Counted from the first letter of the stretch, positions 1 through 11,859 are shown. The stretch: 64,000 nucleotides of DNA from Phlegmacium glaucopus (GCA_015039465.1 MU130702.1:704861-768860), one strand, 5' to 3'. Numbers and translations: made by a program. Notes: generated by a model from the sequence alone, not told the origin.

Positions 1-1681
1 TACCGCCGCCGAATGAATCCTCGTTACCTTCTGGGATATTCCCTCTTGCCTTGTAAATCGCAGCAGCAGCGGTCGAACCATGAAATAGAGGACGGTCATA
101 AAGATTATAAGCATCGTCGTCTGCAAAGTTACCAGATAACGATTCTTGATTGAACAAACGGGAGTCGAGCATCGATTCCTTTGATAGAGTTGGTTTCGCA
201 AGTCCAAGAGCGACTTTTTCTGAGATGTCGCGGTTTTGCTGCCGTGCGAGTTGTTTGGCCCGTTGTTCTTGGCCCATATTGCTCATCCTCATCTCACGTT
301 CACGCTCTCTCCTCTTATCCTGGCGCATTTGGTCTCGAATCTTGCGAGCATCTTCATCCTCCGCACTGTCGTCCGATGCATCAGATTCATTATCACTACC
401 GTCGTCGCTGCCATAGGCAGCCAAAGAAGATTTGAGAGCAGCTTGGCTTTGTGCTGTTGGTTTGGGAGCGATACCACCGCGTTCTTCCCGTGCACGCTGC
501 GCAAGCAACCGGAGGTTTTCTTCTTTCGATTCCTTCTCCTTCTGCGCAAGCTTTTGTTGCATTAGTGATCGTTGTCGAACTTCTTCTCGGGCGTGGCGGT
601 CAGCAACAAATAGCGCCTCCGAAAACTTGGCAAAGTTATCGTTGATGTGTATCTATTAAATGTTAGATCAGATAAGGGTTGGAGATGTGGTACTACGTAC
701 ATCTTGTAGTCCTCGACCGTCGGCGGCGAGACGTTTGTCCAATGGAATAGTAAAACCCTTGTTGTTCTTCCAATTTGAGATACATGGCGGAATCATCCAT
801 TCCTTTTGTTCTGCAGCTGTGGCTTTTCGGGGAGGACTTCGGAGAACGGGAGGGGGTGGACTAGGTGGCCCTCTCGGGATCTTCTTGTGTTTGAACCTTG
901 GAGGCTCTAGAGGGTCCTCAACTACCTCCGACATTTTGATGATCCGTTGTTTTAAACCGCTTTCGCCACTTTGTTGACCGGGGGTATAGCGAATAAAGGA
1001 CGTCTTCCCTTGGCTATCTGGAACATTTTTGGGTTGCGCAGCCTTAATCTTTCCGTTAACGAGTTTCTCTAGAGCAGCGCGGGTCTTGTCAGCAGTTGCC
1101 TGCACCTCTTCATCAGAAGGTCGCTCCATCGTACGGTCTGCATCATCGAGGTCTTTGCGGTGAAATAGAGGAACAAGATCCTTGAATTGTGATTGTACAA
1201 TTTTGTCGGGTCGTTGACCTTGGTGAGCGATAGCGTCATAGCGAACGTTTCCTTCATTGTCCACTTGCAAAGCTAAAGTATTGCCAGAAGATGCCTGAAA
1301 TCAACCTAAATATCAGTTTTTCCTGCATACGGTTGTACTACACACTTTCTTTGTACCCATGCCTAGAGGATATTGTGCAACATGACATTCGGGGTAGGCC
1401 CCACCATCACCTATAGAGCTCGGTTAGACGAGTAAACAAAGACTACGAGCATTTGCACACACCAAAATCATCCACCGATGTAGGTCTCCATCCATTTCGT
1501 TGACCATATACCGGTATGATGGCACGAGCTATGACTGTTGTCGTTTGCGCCTTAATTTGAAATTCTGGTTCATCGTCTGAGATGAGTGGTGCATGGACTG
1601 GCTGTGGGAGTAGTCTAAAGCAATGTCAAAAATTATATTACAATGATTACTTTCCAGAACTCACGAAGCCAAGGCGGACAT
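1..1681 (-). CDS. SNW1: SNW/SKIP splicing factor (Prp45/SNW1), 3' end cut by window
   Basis: Spliceosomal scaffold protein of the NineTeen-related complex that stays with the catalytic spliceosome; also a transcription co-regulator in animals (family knowledge). Seen: a first exon of 17 nt (1681-1665), then exon 2 (1614-1463) encoding LLPQPVHAPLISDDEPEF, then an exon with YPLGMG and VDNEGNVRYDAIAHQGQ. The SNW core follows, with SFIRYTPGQ, WMIPPCISNWKNNKGFTIPL and DKRLAADGRGLQD. The C-terminal part is charged and coiled-coil-like (REREREMRMSNMGQEQRAKQ). The start is supported by MSALAS followed by the conserved LLP motif and by clean GT..AG borders. The reading frame is still open at base 1, so only the last part of the C-terminus is missing. 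The next gene upstream ends 90 bp away on the same strand. Identification is very secure. Confidence 0.95.
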
Positions 1682-1770
1682 TGTTCCAAGGACTTGAGCG
1701 TTTGAAGACTAAAGTTGTTTACACTTGTTTCGCTAGTACGGTACAATAAAAAACTAAATATTAATCGGAT

Positions 1771-3301
1771 TTAAACTTGAACCTCAGTTCTTGCAGAATT
1801 GTTCTTCCACCATGACCAAGCTCCCAATCCCAAGATAAAGTTGAACAAGCCAACTATGCCTGACCCAGCACCAAGTAGAGTAAGAAGCCACCACACAACG
1901 CCAATGACACGATCAAGTGCTCTTCCTGTATAGCGTTTAATGTTGGCGCATGGGTCGGGCCGTGGCTTGTAGTTCAGCGGAAGTTGGATCATGGGCAATG
2001 TGAGTGAAGCCCGTCGCGGTTGGGCAGGAGGTAAGAGCAATAAGCAGACAATAGGTTTCTGAAAACATCCCGTGTTAATATTACGAGAGAATCTATAGAC
2101 TCCCATACATACATGGTCCGAGGTGGTGTAAGAAGGAATGCTAGTATACAACAGGTTGGTGATATTTGTTTTATCTGGGGTGTCGGGGGAGTCTGAGTAT
2201 GTTGCGTACAAAACTCGATCCGTCCATGAAGGTACACGCTTGGTGCTGAAGGAGAAAAGTTAATGACAACAACGACCCACCCTACCAGCCAATACATACC
2301 TATACTTGTCTACCTCCCCAAGCTTGTACTTGTAGCTGCATTTAAACTTCCAGAAATCACCTTCCTGGAGGCCAATAAAAATATTCCGTTTCCTCTTCTC
2401 AATCGTGAGCTGGTCGAACTCCTTGAGATTTTCTCTCGATTTTTCTGACTCTATGGCTTGCGAAAATTCGGCTGTTTTTTGTTTGACGTATAACGGATGA
2501 GCCTCCGGGAGAGCAACACGGAAATTGAGGTCTCCCAGTAAAAACAAGTGGCTAGTTTCATAGAGCGTACTTGGCTTTGACGACTCCGCAGACACAGATG
2601 GAAAGAGCAGTGTTCCAACAATATGTTTATAGTCTGCTATTCTCTGTTGCAGCTTGTGGTCAAACGCAGTTAAATGGCAATTGACAAATCTATTCGTGCT
2701 TTATTCAGCCGTCGCGAGAAGAGACGGAAAATGGACTATACGTGTATGTTTCTCCTATACCGCCATCAGCGTCAGCTACACGAAAACGTATTCCAACAGC
2801 TCCTTTGTTGCCCATAAATGCGGGTCCACAACCCGTCCATGTGGTCTGCACGTCGCATGCCCGTCGTGCGACACCAGCATCGCGCCCATACACGAGTAAT
2901 GCAATACCCACGTTGACAACTTTGGCTACGAGAGAATATGCCTCTTTGTTGATTGCATGGGCCTCAATCTGAGATAGAATAAGAGCATTCCTGTTGTTAA
3001 TGACAGACTTGGATAGTCCAGAAACTAAATGACAAATAACCAAGAAATTACAGTAGTAATTCTCTGTGGTTGACAGCTGTAACTTACGGCCAAGATGCAA
3101 AGGAAGCAGCTCCTGGAAGCCGACAGCAACTATATCTGGTGCTCGTCGTTCGGTAGAGAGAAAGGTGGACACTTGGAAAGTAGGAGACAGCCAGTCGACC
3201 AAGTCCTGTGGGAGACCCATTACACCCTGCAGGTTAGTATTGTAAGATGCAATTTGAACTAGGAGTCGTTCATTATGTAGGATGTGGGCAGTCTCCGTCA
3301 T
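1771..3301 (-). CDS. INP54: INP54-like inositol polyphosphate 5-phosphatase with C-terminal membrane anchor
   Basis: Removes the 5-phosphate from phosphoinositides such as PI(4,5)P2 (family knowledge). Seen across several exons: the N-terminal VQIASYNTNLQG start of the catalytic fold, PDIVAVGFQEL, TGCGPAFMGNKGAVGIRF, the exon break before a VNCHL-type segment, LLGDLNFRV, and the two signature motifs PSWTDRVL and TSDHKPI. The last exon ends in a hydrophobic segment (VIGVVWWLLTLLGAGSGIVG and on) followed by a short polar tail. This resembles yeast Inp54, which is a tail-anchored ER phosphatase. It lacks the SAC domain of synaptojanin types and any GAP domain. Start MTETAHILHNERLL is the only good ATG before the catalytic domain. 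It is followed within 125 bp by the upstream carbonic anhydrase gene on the same strand. Anchoring at the ER is inferred, not shown. Confidence 0.9.
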
Positions 3302-3424
3302 AGGATGTCAGGAGGAAGGTATGGACGAGACAGGAAGGTATATAAGCGTGAGATCACAATTTGCATTTGTACAGTTTAGAGCTTTTTCAACTTTGGAGAA
3401 CGTATACTAGAGTGTAACCATTGT

Positions 3425-4248
3425 CTAACACTTAGGAGGTCCACGAGTAATACAGAGATCTTCCAAAAGACCATTGTCCAAATGGTAAACCCATCCGTGT
3501 ATAAAGACCTTTTGTTTATGATGAGTCTTCCCAAGCCAAGCATCTTTTATTGTTTCAGTATTGGCAAGGTTCTCAACTTGCGCTTTGACATTTTCTTCAA
3601 CGACAACGGCGAGAGAATTGGGGCTAGTGTCGGGGAGTTGCAAGCAATGTGCCAGAAGAGTAAGGGGCTCCAACCACCGATTGATGGGCGAATTCATCGG
3701 TTCATCACCAATCGTCCTAATAGGAGGGTGGGGATCGAAGTCGGGAGATTTAGCCGCATTTAAGCAGGCAGCGGCACCTCCGCATCCTGAGTGGCCCGCG
3801 ATGACGACTGAATATATGCCGTATGAATATTTTGACGTGAACAAAAGGAGAGAGATGGCACAGCACCGTTTTCAACTCCGAGGTGTCCAACAGCGTATGC
3901 TAGTACGGACAATACATTGATGTCATCCGAAGGAAGTTGGCTATGGGCAAGGCGTTGAAAATTTGATGAGAACAGATGTCGAGAGCCTTACTTCGCGATA
4001 TTTCGTTGGACAAAGATGACACCAGGTTTGGAAGCGGTGATGACCGACTCTGGTACTCTAGAATCCGAACAACCTATCCAAAGAGTCTAAAGGTGTATTT
4101 TTAAGACTTTTTAAAAAACATAGAATGGGGAACGAACATGAGGTGTTTGGCCTTTGGCAGAGTCCGGAAAAAAATTAGGATCGTTTTGGGAAACCTCCGT
4201 TGCCCATTTCTTGTTAGATTTAAGCAATGCTTGAGCCTTCTCGGACAT
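3425..4248 (-). CDS. Beta-class carbonic anhydrase
   Basis: Interconverts CO2 and bicarbonate using a zinc ion. Seen: exon 1 [19 protein letters not shown]; exon 2 with [13 protein letters not shown], holding the first zinc Cys and the Asp-Arg pair; then [10 protein letters not shown]; then [16 protein letters not shown]; then [11 protein letters not shown], holding the zinc His and second Cys. The C-terminal exon covers [13 protein letters not shown] and [19 protein letters not shown]. All zinc ligands are present and the total is near 200 residues, normal for fungal plant-type beta-CAs. The stop is TAG at 3425-3427 after GPPKC. Four short introns are needed. There is no clear mitochondrial presequence before MSEKAQALL, so it is probably cytosolic (inference). 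It lies between the 5-phosphatase and RPL7 genes, all on the minus strand. Confidence 0.92.
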
Positions 4249-4513
4249 GGTGTTCTTCAAAGGATTGTAAAGGATTGTGATGCAGCAAGCACCTGTATTT
4301 ATCATTGGCATGGACTACTTATCGATAATCGATAATCAACATCGATGGCAGATAGCATATTGGAAGGTATCAGTAGTGCTTCCATTTTCCCTCGTTCTCC
4401 ATTCACATGTGTCGAATTTCGTGTTCTTTACTATGGATGGTCAGATTGGAAGGCATTATCAAAAAAACGTGTTGCAATATGTAGTACAACATAAACCTCA
4501 TGACCTACGCTAT

Positions 4514-5727
4514 CTAGTTCATTTGGCGGATAAGCTTGTTGATATTGGCTTCTCGGTCACCAAAGTCACCACCCTGTACATAGTGCTTGAATTTCCGTAT
4601 TCTCCATCCACCTGTAGGGTTAGAGAGCTTGAATGGCCAGAGGAAGTTGGAGGCCTAGAAGATCTATTAATAACAAACCAAAGGAAAAGCGCATTGATGT
4701 GTACCTGTTTGAAGTTAGGTCCAGCAGTAGCAATTTCGTGAACAAGATCCTCGACGCAAAGAATGTCGAACTTTCCTAGAGCCTCTTCAATAACGGCATT
4801 GTTTGCGAGAGGAATGCGTTGCTTGTCGACTTTGCCGTATCCACGTTTGTAAATCAATTCACGAACCGACTTCAAGTTAGGTTCACTAGAAAGAATTGGT
4901 AACAAATCCACTACAATAAAAAAAGACATACCCATATGCGATGTAGGGTTCAACAAGACGGAGCATTTGTTGAGTCGCCCGTGTGGCTTTGACGAAGACA
5001 CCATTGTTAATTTGAAGCAGGCGGAGCAATTGCAAAATTTTGCGGGGTTTTGGGGCGATTTCGTTGATACTGTAAGAAGATCAGGTTTATTCAAGACATA
5101 AGTCCTGCATGACGCTTACCCCCGAATACGGATAACGAAATACACCTTGGGCTGAGCAGGGACGTAGAAGTCACCAGCAGTCCGTGCAGCACGCTTCAGT
5201 CTGATCTCCTCCTTTTCCTTGTTCAAATACTCCTTTACATATGACTCCGCGCGCTTGAAGATGACTTTTCGCTTGGCTTTTGATGCCTAAAATTTGAAAG
5301 AATAAGATTAGTACAAGGTTGCCTACTTTGTTGTATTTGAAGTAGATAAAATTTGAAGGAGGAGAATCAGTCCCGAAAGATGGTTAATTGAAAGGCAGCA
5401 CAGCAGAGTTGAAAACACCACTAGCCATTCTTCGAAAGTATCGTATGCATCATAAAGGAGAAAAGCGTAAGTTTCATAGTGGGAGCTGTTCTCACTTTAC
5501 GGGCTGCTGAAGCAGCGGCGAGACGTTCTTCCCGGGCCTTTTCATTTTGTTTGCGTTTCTTGAGGAGAGTCTCCGGGACTTCGATTGCCTAGTTCAACAT
5601 TTAAGATCAAATCTATGTTGAATGCTCCATTAAAGTCACTGACCGAAGCACTCGGGACACTATGGGTATAATATAGTCAGTATTGAATAGAAAGAACGCG
5701 ACAGACGTACGTTGTTGAGGGGGCCAT
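4514..5727 (-). CDS. RPL7: 60S ribosomal protein L7 (uL30)
   Basis: Structural protein of the large cytosolic ribosomal subunit. Seen: start MAPSTTVPSAS (ATG at 5727-5725, the first exon split by a short intron), then [20 protein letters not shown], a basic helix, [77 protein letters not shown] and the end [10 protein letters not shown]. Spacing and length of about 248 residues fit the eukaryotic L7 family. Most introns are about 45-60 nt, but the one from 5495 to 5287 is 209 nt and contains a snoRNA candidate annotated separately. Codon use looks biased toward C-ending codons as in highly expressed genes. Identification is secure. Confidence 0.96.
5362..5460 (-). ncRNA. Candidate C/D box snoRNA (snR39b/SNORD39-like) in RPL7 intron
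   Basis: Seen: in the unusually long RPL7 intron the transcript strand has a C-box-like ATGATGC (5453-5447, one mismatch to RTGATGA) and a D box CTGA (5370-5367), about 80 nt apart. Directly upstream of the D box lies ACCATCTTTCGGG (complement of 5372-5384). This is complementary over 13 nt to the conserved large-subunit rRNA stretch CCCGAAAGATGGT as I remember it. By the D+5 rule the modified base would be the G of CCCG, the site called Gm805 in yeast, guided by snR39b there and SNORD39 in human. Yeast RPL7 genes also host related snoRNAs (snR39, snR59). Weak point: I see no good terminal stem. Ends are approximate. Confidence 0.6.
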
Positions 5728-6284
5728 TGGGAATATTGAGGACGACGACTAATTTTGGTGTGCACAGGTATCTCTTTGAAGTGGCTGGAACTATACAGTC
5801 TGACATAATGGTTTCACACGGATGTCTGACTAAGCGGTTGATGATACTCCTGTTGATGCTCTCAAGCATTGTTCTGTAATATGCGGGAATCGTTTATAGA
5901 CAATCTTAAATAATTAGAGGGACTCTAGTGTAACATTGGGGACAAGTATTTACAAAGTAATAAATACAATCCTATGATGTTGGTACACTAGGTGACCGAA
6001 AGCACCCACTGCAAAGACAGGATGAACGGCCAAAGAGTGCAACAGTGGATCTAAGGCACTTTAGATGTAGAAGCAATTAAATGTACATTGCTCAACATGT
6101 GGTATATGAAGCGCCCAGGTAGTTGTTAAAAGATGAAGAAGAAAAGAGGAGACCCCGTGATTTTGCTGGCTGATTTAGGGCCGGGCAATTAGTAACGTGT
6201 GAAGTCGGGCCTCCGTTAACCGGAGAATCGATGTCTAAAGTAAGTCGATGTGTAAATCTCTCCTATCTTTCTATCAGATCGAAC
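5728..6284. promoter_or_regulatory. Divergent intergenic region between RPL7 and aldo-keto reductase
   Basis: This 557-bp stretch separates two gene starts that face away from each other and must hold both promoters. I see pyrimidine-rich runs and AT-rich patches but no element I can name with confidence. An ATG at 6231 opens a frame that runs into the reductase (18 extra residues); I treat it as 5' leader because the reductase family normally begins near the second ATG. Confidence 0.4.
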
Positions 6285-7276
6285 ATGGCGAAATATTTCA
6301 CTCTGAACGATGGCTCACATATTCCCTGGCTAGGTTTTGGGACTGGCTCTGCCCTCTATAGCAAGGACGCTGCCGATCTCGTCTGTGCCGCCATTGAGAA
6401 CAACATCATCCACCTTGATGGTGCACAGGTGTACAAAAATGAAGATACCATGGGTGCAGGCATCAAAGCTTCTGGGAAACCACGCTCAGAACTATTTGTT
6501 GTCACTAAGCTCAACACTTTCCAAACTAGCCACACTGTTAAAGAATCGCTCAAAGTTTCACTGACCAAACTCGGTCTTGACTATGTCGACCTCTTCTTGA
6601 TCCACACCCCGGAGCAAGCCAGAAAAGAGGCAAATTTCAGTCAGTTGTGGGAGGACATGGAGAAAATCAAACAGGAAGGCTTGGCCAAATCGATCGGTGT
6701 CTCCAACTTCATGGTCGAGGACCTCAAGATTATCCTAGAAACCGCCAAGGTGCTCCCTTCCGTAAATCAGGTAGGAGCTGGTTTTTGCTCGATCTTGATG
6801 AGGTTTCTTTTATTTACTCCTGATTCCTTTCCACCAGATCGAATTCCATCCATATGTTTGGAAAGCCGCAGAGCCGATTACTAAACTCTGTCAGGAGCAT
6901 GGCATCGTTATAGCATCCTACGGTGGCCTGACACCCATCGTACGCGTTCAAGATGGCCCCCTCGATCCCGTTCTTGCTTCTATTCGTGAGCGACTCGAGA
7001 AGACTCGCGGTCACACAGTCACGACCGGACAAGTATTGACCAAGTGGATCCTGGCCAAGAACGCAGTCGTTGTTACGTGAGCAAACCTCCATCTTCCATT
7101 GCTCTTATTTGGTTGACCTGTTGAATTGCAGCACAACATCGAAAGTGTCCCGTATACAAGAGTTTTTGGACGTTCAAAACGTCCCTGATTTAACTGCAGA
7201 AGAAGTCGAGGCCATCGAAGCGGCAGGGGCCAAGTTGCATATGAGGGCATATCTTCGCCACCTCTTCGGCGAGTAA
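6285..7276 (+). CDS. Aldo-keto reductase
   Basis: NADPH-dependent reductase of aldehydes or ketones, TIM-barrel fold. Three exons (6285-6770, 6838-7076, 7132-7276) give 289 residues. Seen: MAKYFTLNDGSHIPWLGFGT, the catalytic Asp and Tyr in HLDGAQVYKNE, the catalytic Lys in ELFVVTKLN, the catalytic His in DLFLIHTP, then SIGVSNF, VNQIEFHPYVW and a C-terminal VTTTSKVSRIQEFL that fits the cofactor-binding TTSK-type loop. The tetrad D-Y-K-H is complete. The closest style is the fungal 2,5-didehydrogluconate/GRE-like AKR group; the substrate cannot be read from sequence. The ATG at 6285 gives the usual N-terminus; an upstream in-frame ATG at 6231 would add SKVSRCVNLSYLSIRSN, which looks like leader. 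Confidence 0.93.
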
Positions 7277-8450
7277 ATTATGAACCAATCATTGCATATC
7301 GTCATTATCCAAGCAGAGCTTGTAAACGAGAAGTAAATGTACGTGTGCCATCAACTTCGCTATACAATTATTTAACTATGTCAATCCCAATAGACCATTG
7401 CCTTTATGCAACATTGAACAACTTTGATTTGGAAGGGGTCAAAGCCTACCAAGCAAACATGAACTGCAGCGACAATACATCGTTTAACAATTAGTCATTG
7501 CAAGAAACAAGAGCGTTCAAAGTCTAGGTGTTGAATCTTCTAGATCTTTTGCTATGAAGCGGGCTCTAGAAAGTGCCTATATTGCCCCGATTTTCTGCAC
7601 TATAGCGTGGCTACTACTGGCAGATTTGAATTACGGTGGGAACGGAGTTCAAGTTCACAACACTGCGCCACCCTTCCAAGAAACAAATCCATAGAAATCT
7701 AAGTGCCTATCCGCCACTCTAGTCGACGTCTCCGACGCTATTGGCCTGGACCAGGTCTACGTAAGTACATGGGAGATTTTCTGACAATATTTGTTTGACA
7801 GCCTTGATTAGATGATGGTCCCCCCTTACCAGCGTGAAAGACTGTGGGAATCCCTTTATTCCGTCAATAAATCCGTCAATAAATGTGCCTGCTCTTTGTA
7901 ATAACCACTGACTTGCCCACTGACATTTTAACAGGAAATTTTGCAAGTTTTTTTACACGCCATGGACGGAACAGCTCTACTCCGAGTGAGCCGCTGCTGG
8001 AAAAGTTATGCTTCTAAATTTTAAATTGCAGGTAGGATTCCGAGGATGGTGTTCACTAGTACTTCCATCAATCCGGGGACCCATTGACTTTATTCTCGTG
8101 CTCTCTTTGCGGATAATGTCAATCCTTCTCCTCGAAATCCCCGCACAAGTGGCGAAACGATCAACGTCTATGACAGAGCGATCACACTTCGACACTCCAT
8201 TATTGCTGCCAATTGTGGCTCACATGCCTCGTGGTTTTTCTTCGACCGAGTACAATCGACTTTGATTTGGAAAAACGATAGAGGTCATGAATAAGGAACA
8301 CATTCCAGGGCCAACTGCCACCCACCTGGATTGATGCTTCCGTTAATCTCGAGTCTGGCAGTCATCCCATGTAATTTCATGCTTTATAACTCGCGAGGTG
8401 GAGCCGTGAAAATTACCTTCTCGCAGGTTCATTCCCTCCTTTTCAAAAGT
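7277..8450. other. 1.2-kb region without a supported gene
   Basis: Small open frames exist on both strands (for example 7719-7946 minus and 8008-8265 plus), but none has recognisable motifs, matching splice partners or a believable start context. A short direct repeat, CCGTCAATAAAT then CGTCAATAAATG, occurs near 7861-7885. The last part serves as the promoter of the first gene of the membrane protein array. Confidence 0.4.
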
Positions 8451-9741
8451 ATGTTGTGGTGGCTCTTATCGTTCCTTGCCTTCTCCGTAAACTGGGATGG
8501 CACGATCGCTCAATCAAACGCTTCTTGTCTTCCGTTTTACAACTGGGTTAGTCCTGATACCCTTATATCTTCTTCACTTCTTCACTATGTATCCCACAGA
8601 CATTTAATTCGATGAAGCAATCCCCTTGCCAGGTTGCCTCGTCTCTGCTGGCAGTCTGTAACAATGGCCGTAAGGAGTAACGACTCTACATGTCGCTTTG
8701 TTAATTATTATTGGCAGCGTTCCCTGTTTCTGCGCTGCCTAGCACGTCTCATTATGCAGGCCCTTCCTTGCAGGGTGCCAATCCTTGTCAGTGTAATACT
8801 GTCACTTATTCCCTTATGAGTGCTTGTGGTGCATGTCAAGGCCAAACATATCTATCGTATGGCCCACAAACTCAAGTTTTGACAAATACTGATAAAAAAT
8901 AATTTAAGGTGGAGCGTTTGGTCGGCTAATTGCCTAACTGTACATCTAAGCTCGTCAGTCCTTTCCTTTGTGTTCATCGGACATGCATTGTTAAGGATTT
9001 ACGTATAGGTTCCCTGAGCCAATCCCTTCTGGAGTGTTTGTGCCTGGATGGGCGTACTTGGATGTACAGGTATTATTTTTATTTGCTGATCCTGGGAGAG
9101 TATTAACCGTTGAGTATAGGCTGATGATAATTTCGATCAATCTCTGGCCAGACAGAACGCAAGTAAGCAAAGGTTCTATATTCTGGGACATCACGCTTAT
9201 CACTCTTATGAATTTACCACTAGACTTAACGCAGTCGACGGCTGTTCCTTCACCGACAGGCACCGTGAGCCAGAGTCAACAACCAACGACGATTTCTTCA
9301 ACGGCCTCTTCTACTGTCTTAGCGAGTTCTCCATCAACTAGTACTTTCGATGCCCACGCAAATGCTGTAGAAGGAGGCGTAGTTGGTGGGGTCCTGGGCC
9401 TTTTCATACTTTGTGGATTGCTCTATGGTTACTTCCAATGGAAGCAGCGCCTTTCTCGCAACAGGGAGACTCTATCATCTCGAACTGATACGGATGATTC
9501 TGCCTTGAGCAAAGTCGAAGAAGAACATTCCATGACACAAGTCCGAGCCGCCAATGGCATCATAACACCAGGTTCGGCCGTACCCTCCTTTGTGAGTCCC
9601 GACTTTGAAGACACGGTCAATCCTTTCCGACATATATATTATTCACCCTTCCAGATCTATTCTCTATCGACTCCGGCCAGATCTACTAGTAACTCGAATG
9701 TTTCTGGGTCGATGGAGTTCGTGCGATCTCCTGATGTGTAG
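8451..9741 (+). CDS. Cys-rich single-pass membrane protein, array copy 1
   Basis: Function unknown; one of three tandem paralogues. Exons that I can join: 8451-8546, 8600-8669, 8718-8856, 8909-8953, 9009-9069, 9120-9162 and 9224-9741. The protein has a signal peptide (MLWWLLSFLAFSVNWDG), an ectodomain with NSMKQSPCQVASSLLAVC, ANPCQCNTVTYSLMSACGAC, a short TYLSWSVWSANC stretch and FVPGWAYLDVQ. A Ser/Thr-rich stalk follows, then a membrane helix after EGGVVGGVLG (LFILCGLLYGYF) and a cytosolic tail of about 100 residues ending RSPDV. The layout, intron positions and motif order match copies 2 and 3. This resembles a receptor or wall-sensor shape, but no ligand is known. A tail intron present in copies 2 and 3 seems absent or not needed here. 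Confidence 0.8.
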
Positions 9742-10022
9742 ATGAATCCTGTATGGCTTCCATCAATCTCTTTATAAATAAAATGCCTATTTCAGTTTGC
9801 TTGCCGCATTGCTGACTTGTGACTTGTGGAGCTATGCTAATGCTGTGGTACGTTGATAGACGTTGATGTAAGTTTGATGCATCCTGGCTAGCAGCCTGTA
9901 GTTTCGGGGTCCTCATAGTCACATCAGTGCCAGGAATACTTTCGGGTGCAGTGCGAATTTATGAGCTCCAAATGAATGACTGGCATCCCTGCTTCGCTCC
10001 TCCGCCAGCAACCTCCTCCACC
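9742..10022. promoter_or_regulatory. Spacer between array copies 1 and 2
   Basis: Short spacer of 281 bp holding the 3' end of copy 1 and the promoter of copy 2. A CT-rich run with CTCCTCCGCCAGCAACCTCC lies just before the ATG of copy 2, as is common near transcription starts in mushrooms. No other signal is seen. Confidence 0.35.
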
Positions 10023-11228
10023 ATGTCCAGAGTTCTCACAATCGCCATCCTAGCGATTTTGGCCTCTTATGCCTCTGCTCAGCCGCCGACATGTCTTCCA
10101 GGATATCCATGGGTGCGCCGCTACAACCTGAAGAAAGTTGACATTCTCAGGCTGAACCTTTTATTATATAGTCGTTCAATTCTTTGAATCAATCACCATG
10201 CGATATGGCATTAGATCTTGGAGTAGTCTGTGCTCCAACATACACACTGAGCCCATTGCAGCCAGGCTTTCTTTATCTCGGGCCTACTCTAGAACAAGCC
10301 AACTCTTGTCAATGCAGTTCGGTCTATTATTCTGTATTGAGTGCATGCGCTGTATGCCAGAACCAAACTTTCCTCAGGTGACTTTACCCGTCTTCCGCTG
10401 AATGCTCATTATTAACATTTTTTGCTAGTTGGACGGGCTACAAAGTTAATTGTACCCAGGTCTACGACCAAGTGTGAGCTGTAAATCTTATCTCCATCCC
10501 ACGTTTCCTCATGTCATTTAGTTTCCAGGAACCCATCCCACCGACGACTAGGATTCCCCATTATGCTTATCTGGATGTAGAGGTAATAATATTCTACATC
10601 ATCTCTCGGAATGTTCGTTGAATATATTGTAATCAGGTTACCAATGGTTTCAGTATCACCGCAGCTGAAAATGCAGGTACGTACTCAGGACCCATTGGTC
10701 TGCATTCGCTGATCTTGGCCTCAGGCGGTGCCGAATCATCCCCCGTTCCTCAGTCAACAGCGACAACTTCGACTGCGACTGCAACTCCTACCTCACCCGT
10801 CAAACACAGCAAATCGAATGCCGGGGCAATTGCTGGTGGTGTCGTTGGAGGAGTAGTCTTCCTCTCACTTCTTGGTGGTTCAATCGCCTTGATCCTGCGT
10901 CGTCGCAAGCAATCCCCACCAGTTCCTTCTACATACGATCCCGTTAAATCACCAGACCCCACGATCAGTTATGGTGATATGAACTATACATCGGTGGTTC
11001 CTGCAAAAATATATGTGAGTCTGGTTGGGCATTATTCATTTTCCAGTACCATCTGACTATTTGGTACAGAACCCTAATGATCCCAGCACTTTCCCTACTA
11101 ATGACCCAGTTACTTTTAGCACTTATTCATCTTCGCCTGAGCAGCGTCCGACATTCACCGGAAATTCCATCGTGTCTACGCCTACTGGCCCTTCCCGAGT
11201 ACAATACTCTGGTGCTCCAGAGCTGTGA
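10023..11228 (+). CDS. Cys-rich single-pass membrane protein, array copy 2
   Basis: Function unknown. Start ATG at 10023 in a CACC-ATG context gives a clear signal peptide MSRVLTIAILAILASYASAQ. The ectodomain continues with CLPGYPW, an exon with NQSPCDMALDLGVVC, then ANSCQCSSVYYSVLSACAVC, WTGYKVNCTQVYDQV and EPIPPTTRIPHYAYLDVE. Next come a short exon NGFSITAAENA, a Ser/Thr-rich stalk, GAIAGGVVGGVVFLSLLGGS as the membrane segment, RRRK as the cytosolic stop-transfer, and a Pro/Ser/Thr-rich tail ending SGAPEL. The tail is interrupted by an intron after AKIY, at the same place as in copy 3. There are at least seven introns of about 50 nt. It differs from copy 1 in most residues, so the duplication is old. 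Confidence 0.82.
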
Positions 11229-11859
11229 GGATAGCTAACCACGGCGCTGTAACATAATACTTCCTCTGAACTTTGTTTCCTTTCTGATTTTTCTCGGGTG
11301 TATTTGATATTTCTTATTTCACGTCGAATCTACAATTGGGCTTCCTTAAATATGTGGCTCGATACTGGGTATAGGGAAGATACATAAATAAGCGGACTGG
11401 TCACCTTTGTCTCCTTGTCCAAGGTACTGGCGCTCAATCAAAAGCAATATAATCTTGTGAATTACTTGCTTATATATACTCAGTTACATTTTCCCAGAAA
11501 AAGGGGTAAGAAAATATTTAAGTACCCCTTGCACCAGCTGATAAGTGATTTGTAATTGCCTCTAAGAGCGGCAATTCGTCTGTGGTTACTCAAACTTTGA
11601 CTCAAAGGCTTATGCTGCTCTATGACGAGATAAATCAAGTATCTAAGTGTCGAAGACGTAGTCGCAGTTCAATGAATCTGGGCACACCTCTGTATCACAC
11701 TGGATTGAAGTTCTTTTACTGTGCGATATGCTCGGAGACATGTGCATCCATCAAGTTAAGGACCCCTGACACAACTACAGCCACTCTTGCTGCTTAGCCT
11801 TCCTCGAATGTAATTATAAATCTCGGCAGAGGCTTTGGCTTTCTTCGTTCCTTTCCACC
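11229..11859. other. Intergenic region between array copies 2 and 3
   Basis: This 631-bp spacer holds the 3' end of copy 2 and the promoter of copy 3. A 71-codon open frame at 11582-11797 shows no motif and no splice partner. I see no coding signal. A TATATATA-like stretch occurs near 11470. Confidence 0.35.

Noticed and set aside
7719..8265. Small open frames on both strands in the 7.3-8.4 kb gap
   Set aside because: No domain motif, no splice partner, no conserved start, and plus and minus frames overlap each other. They look like chance frames in a spacer.
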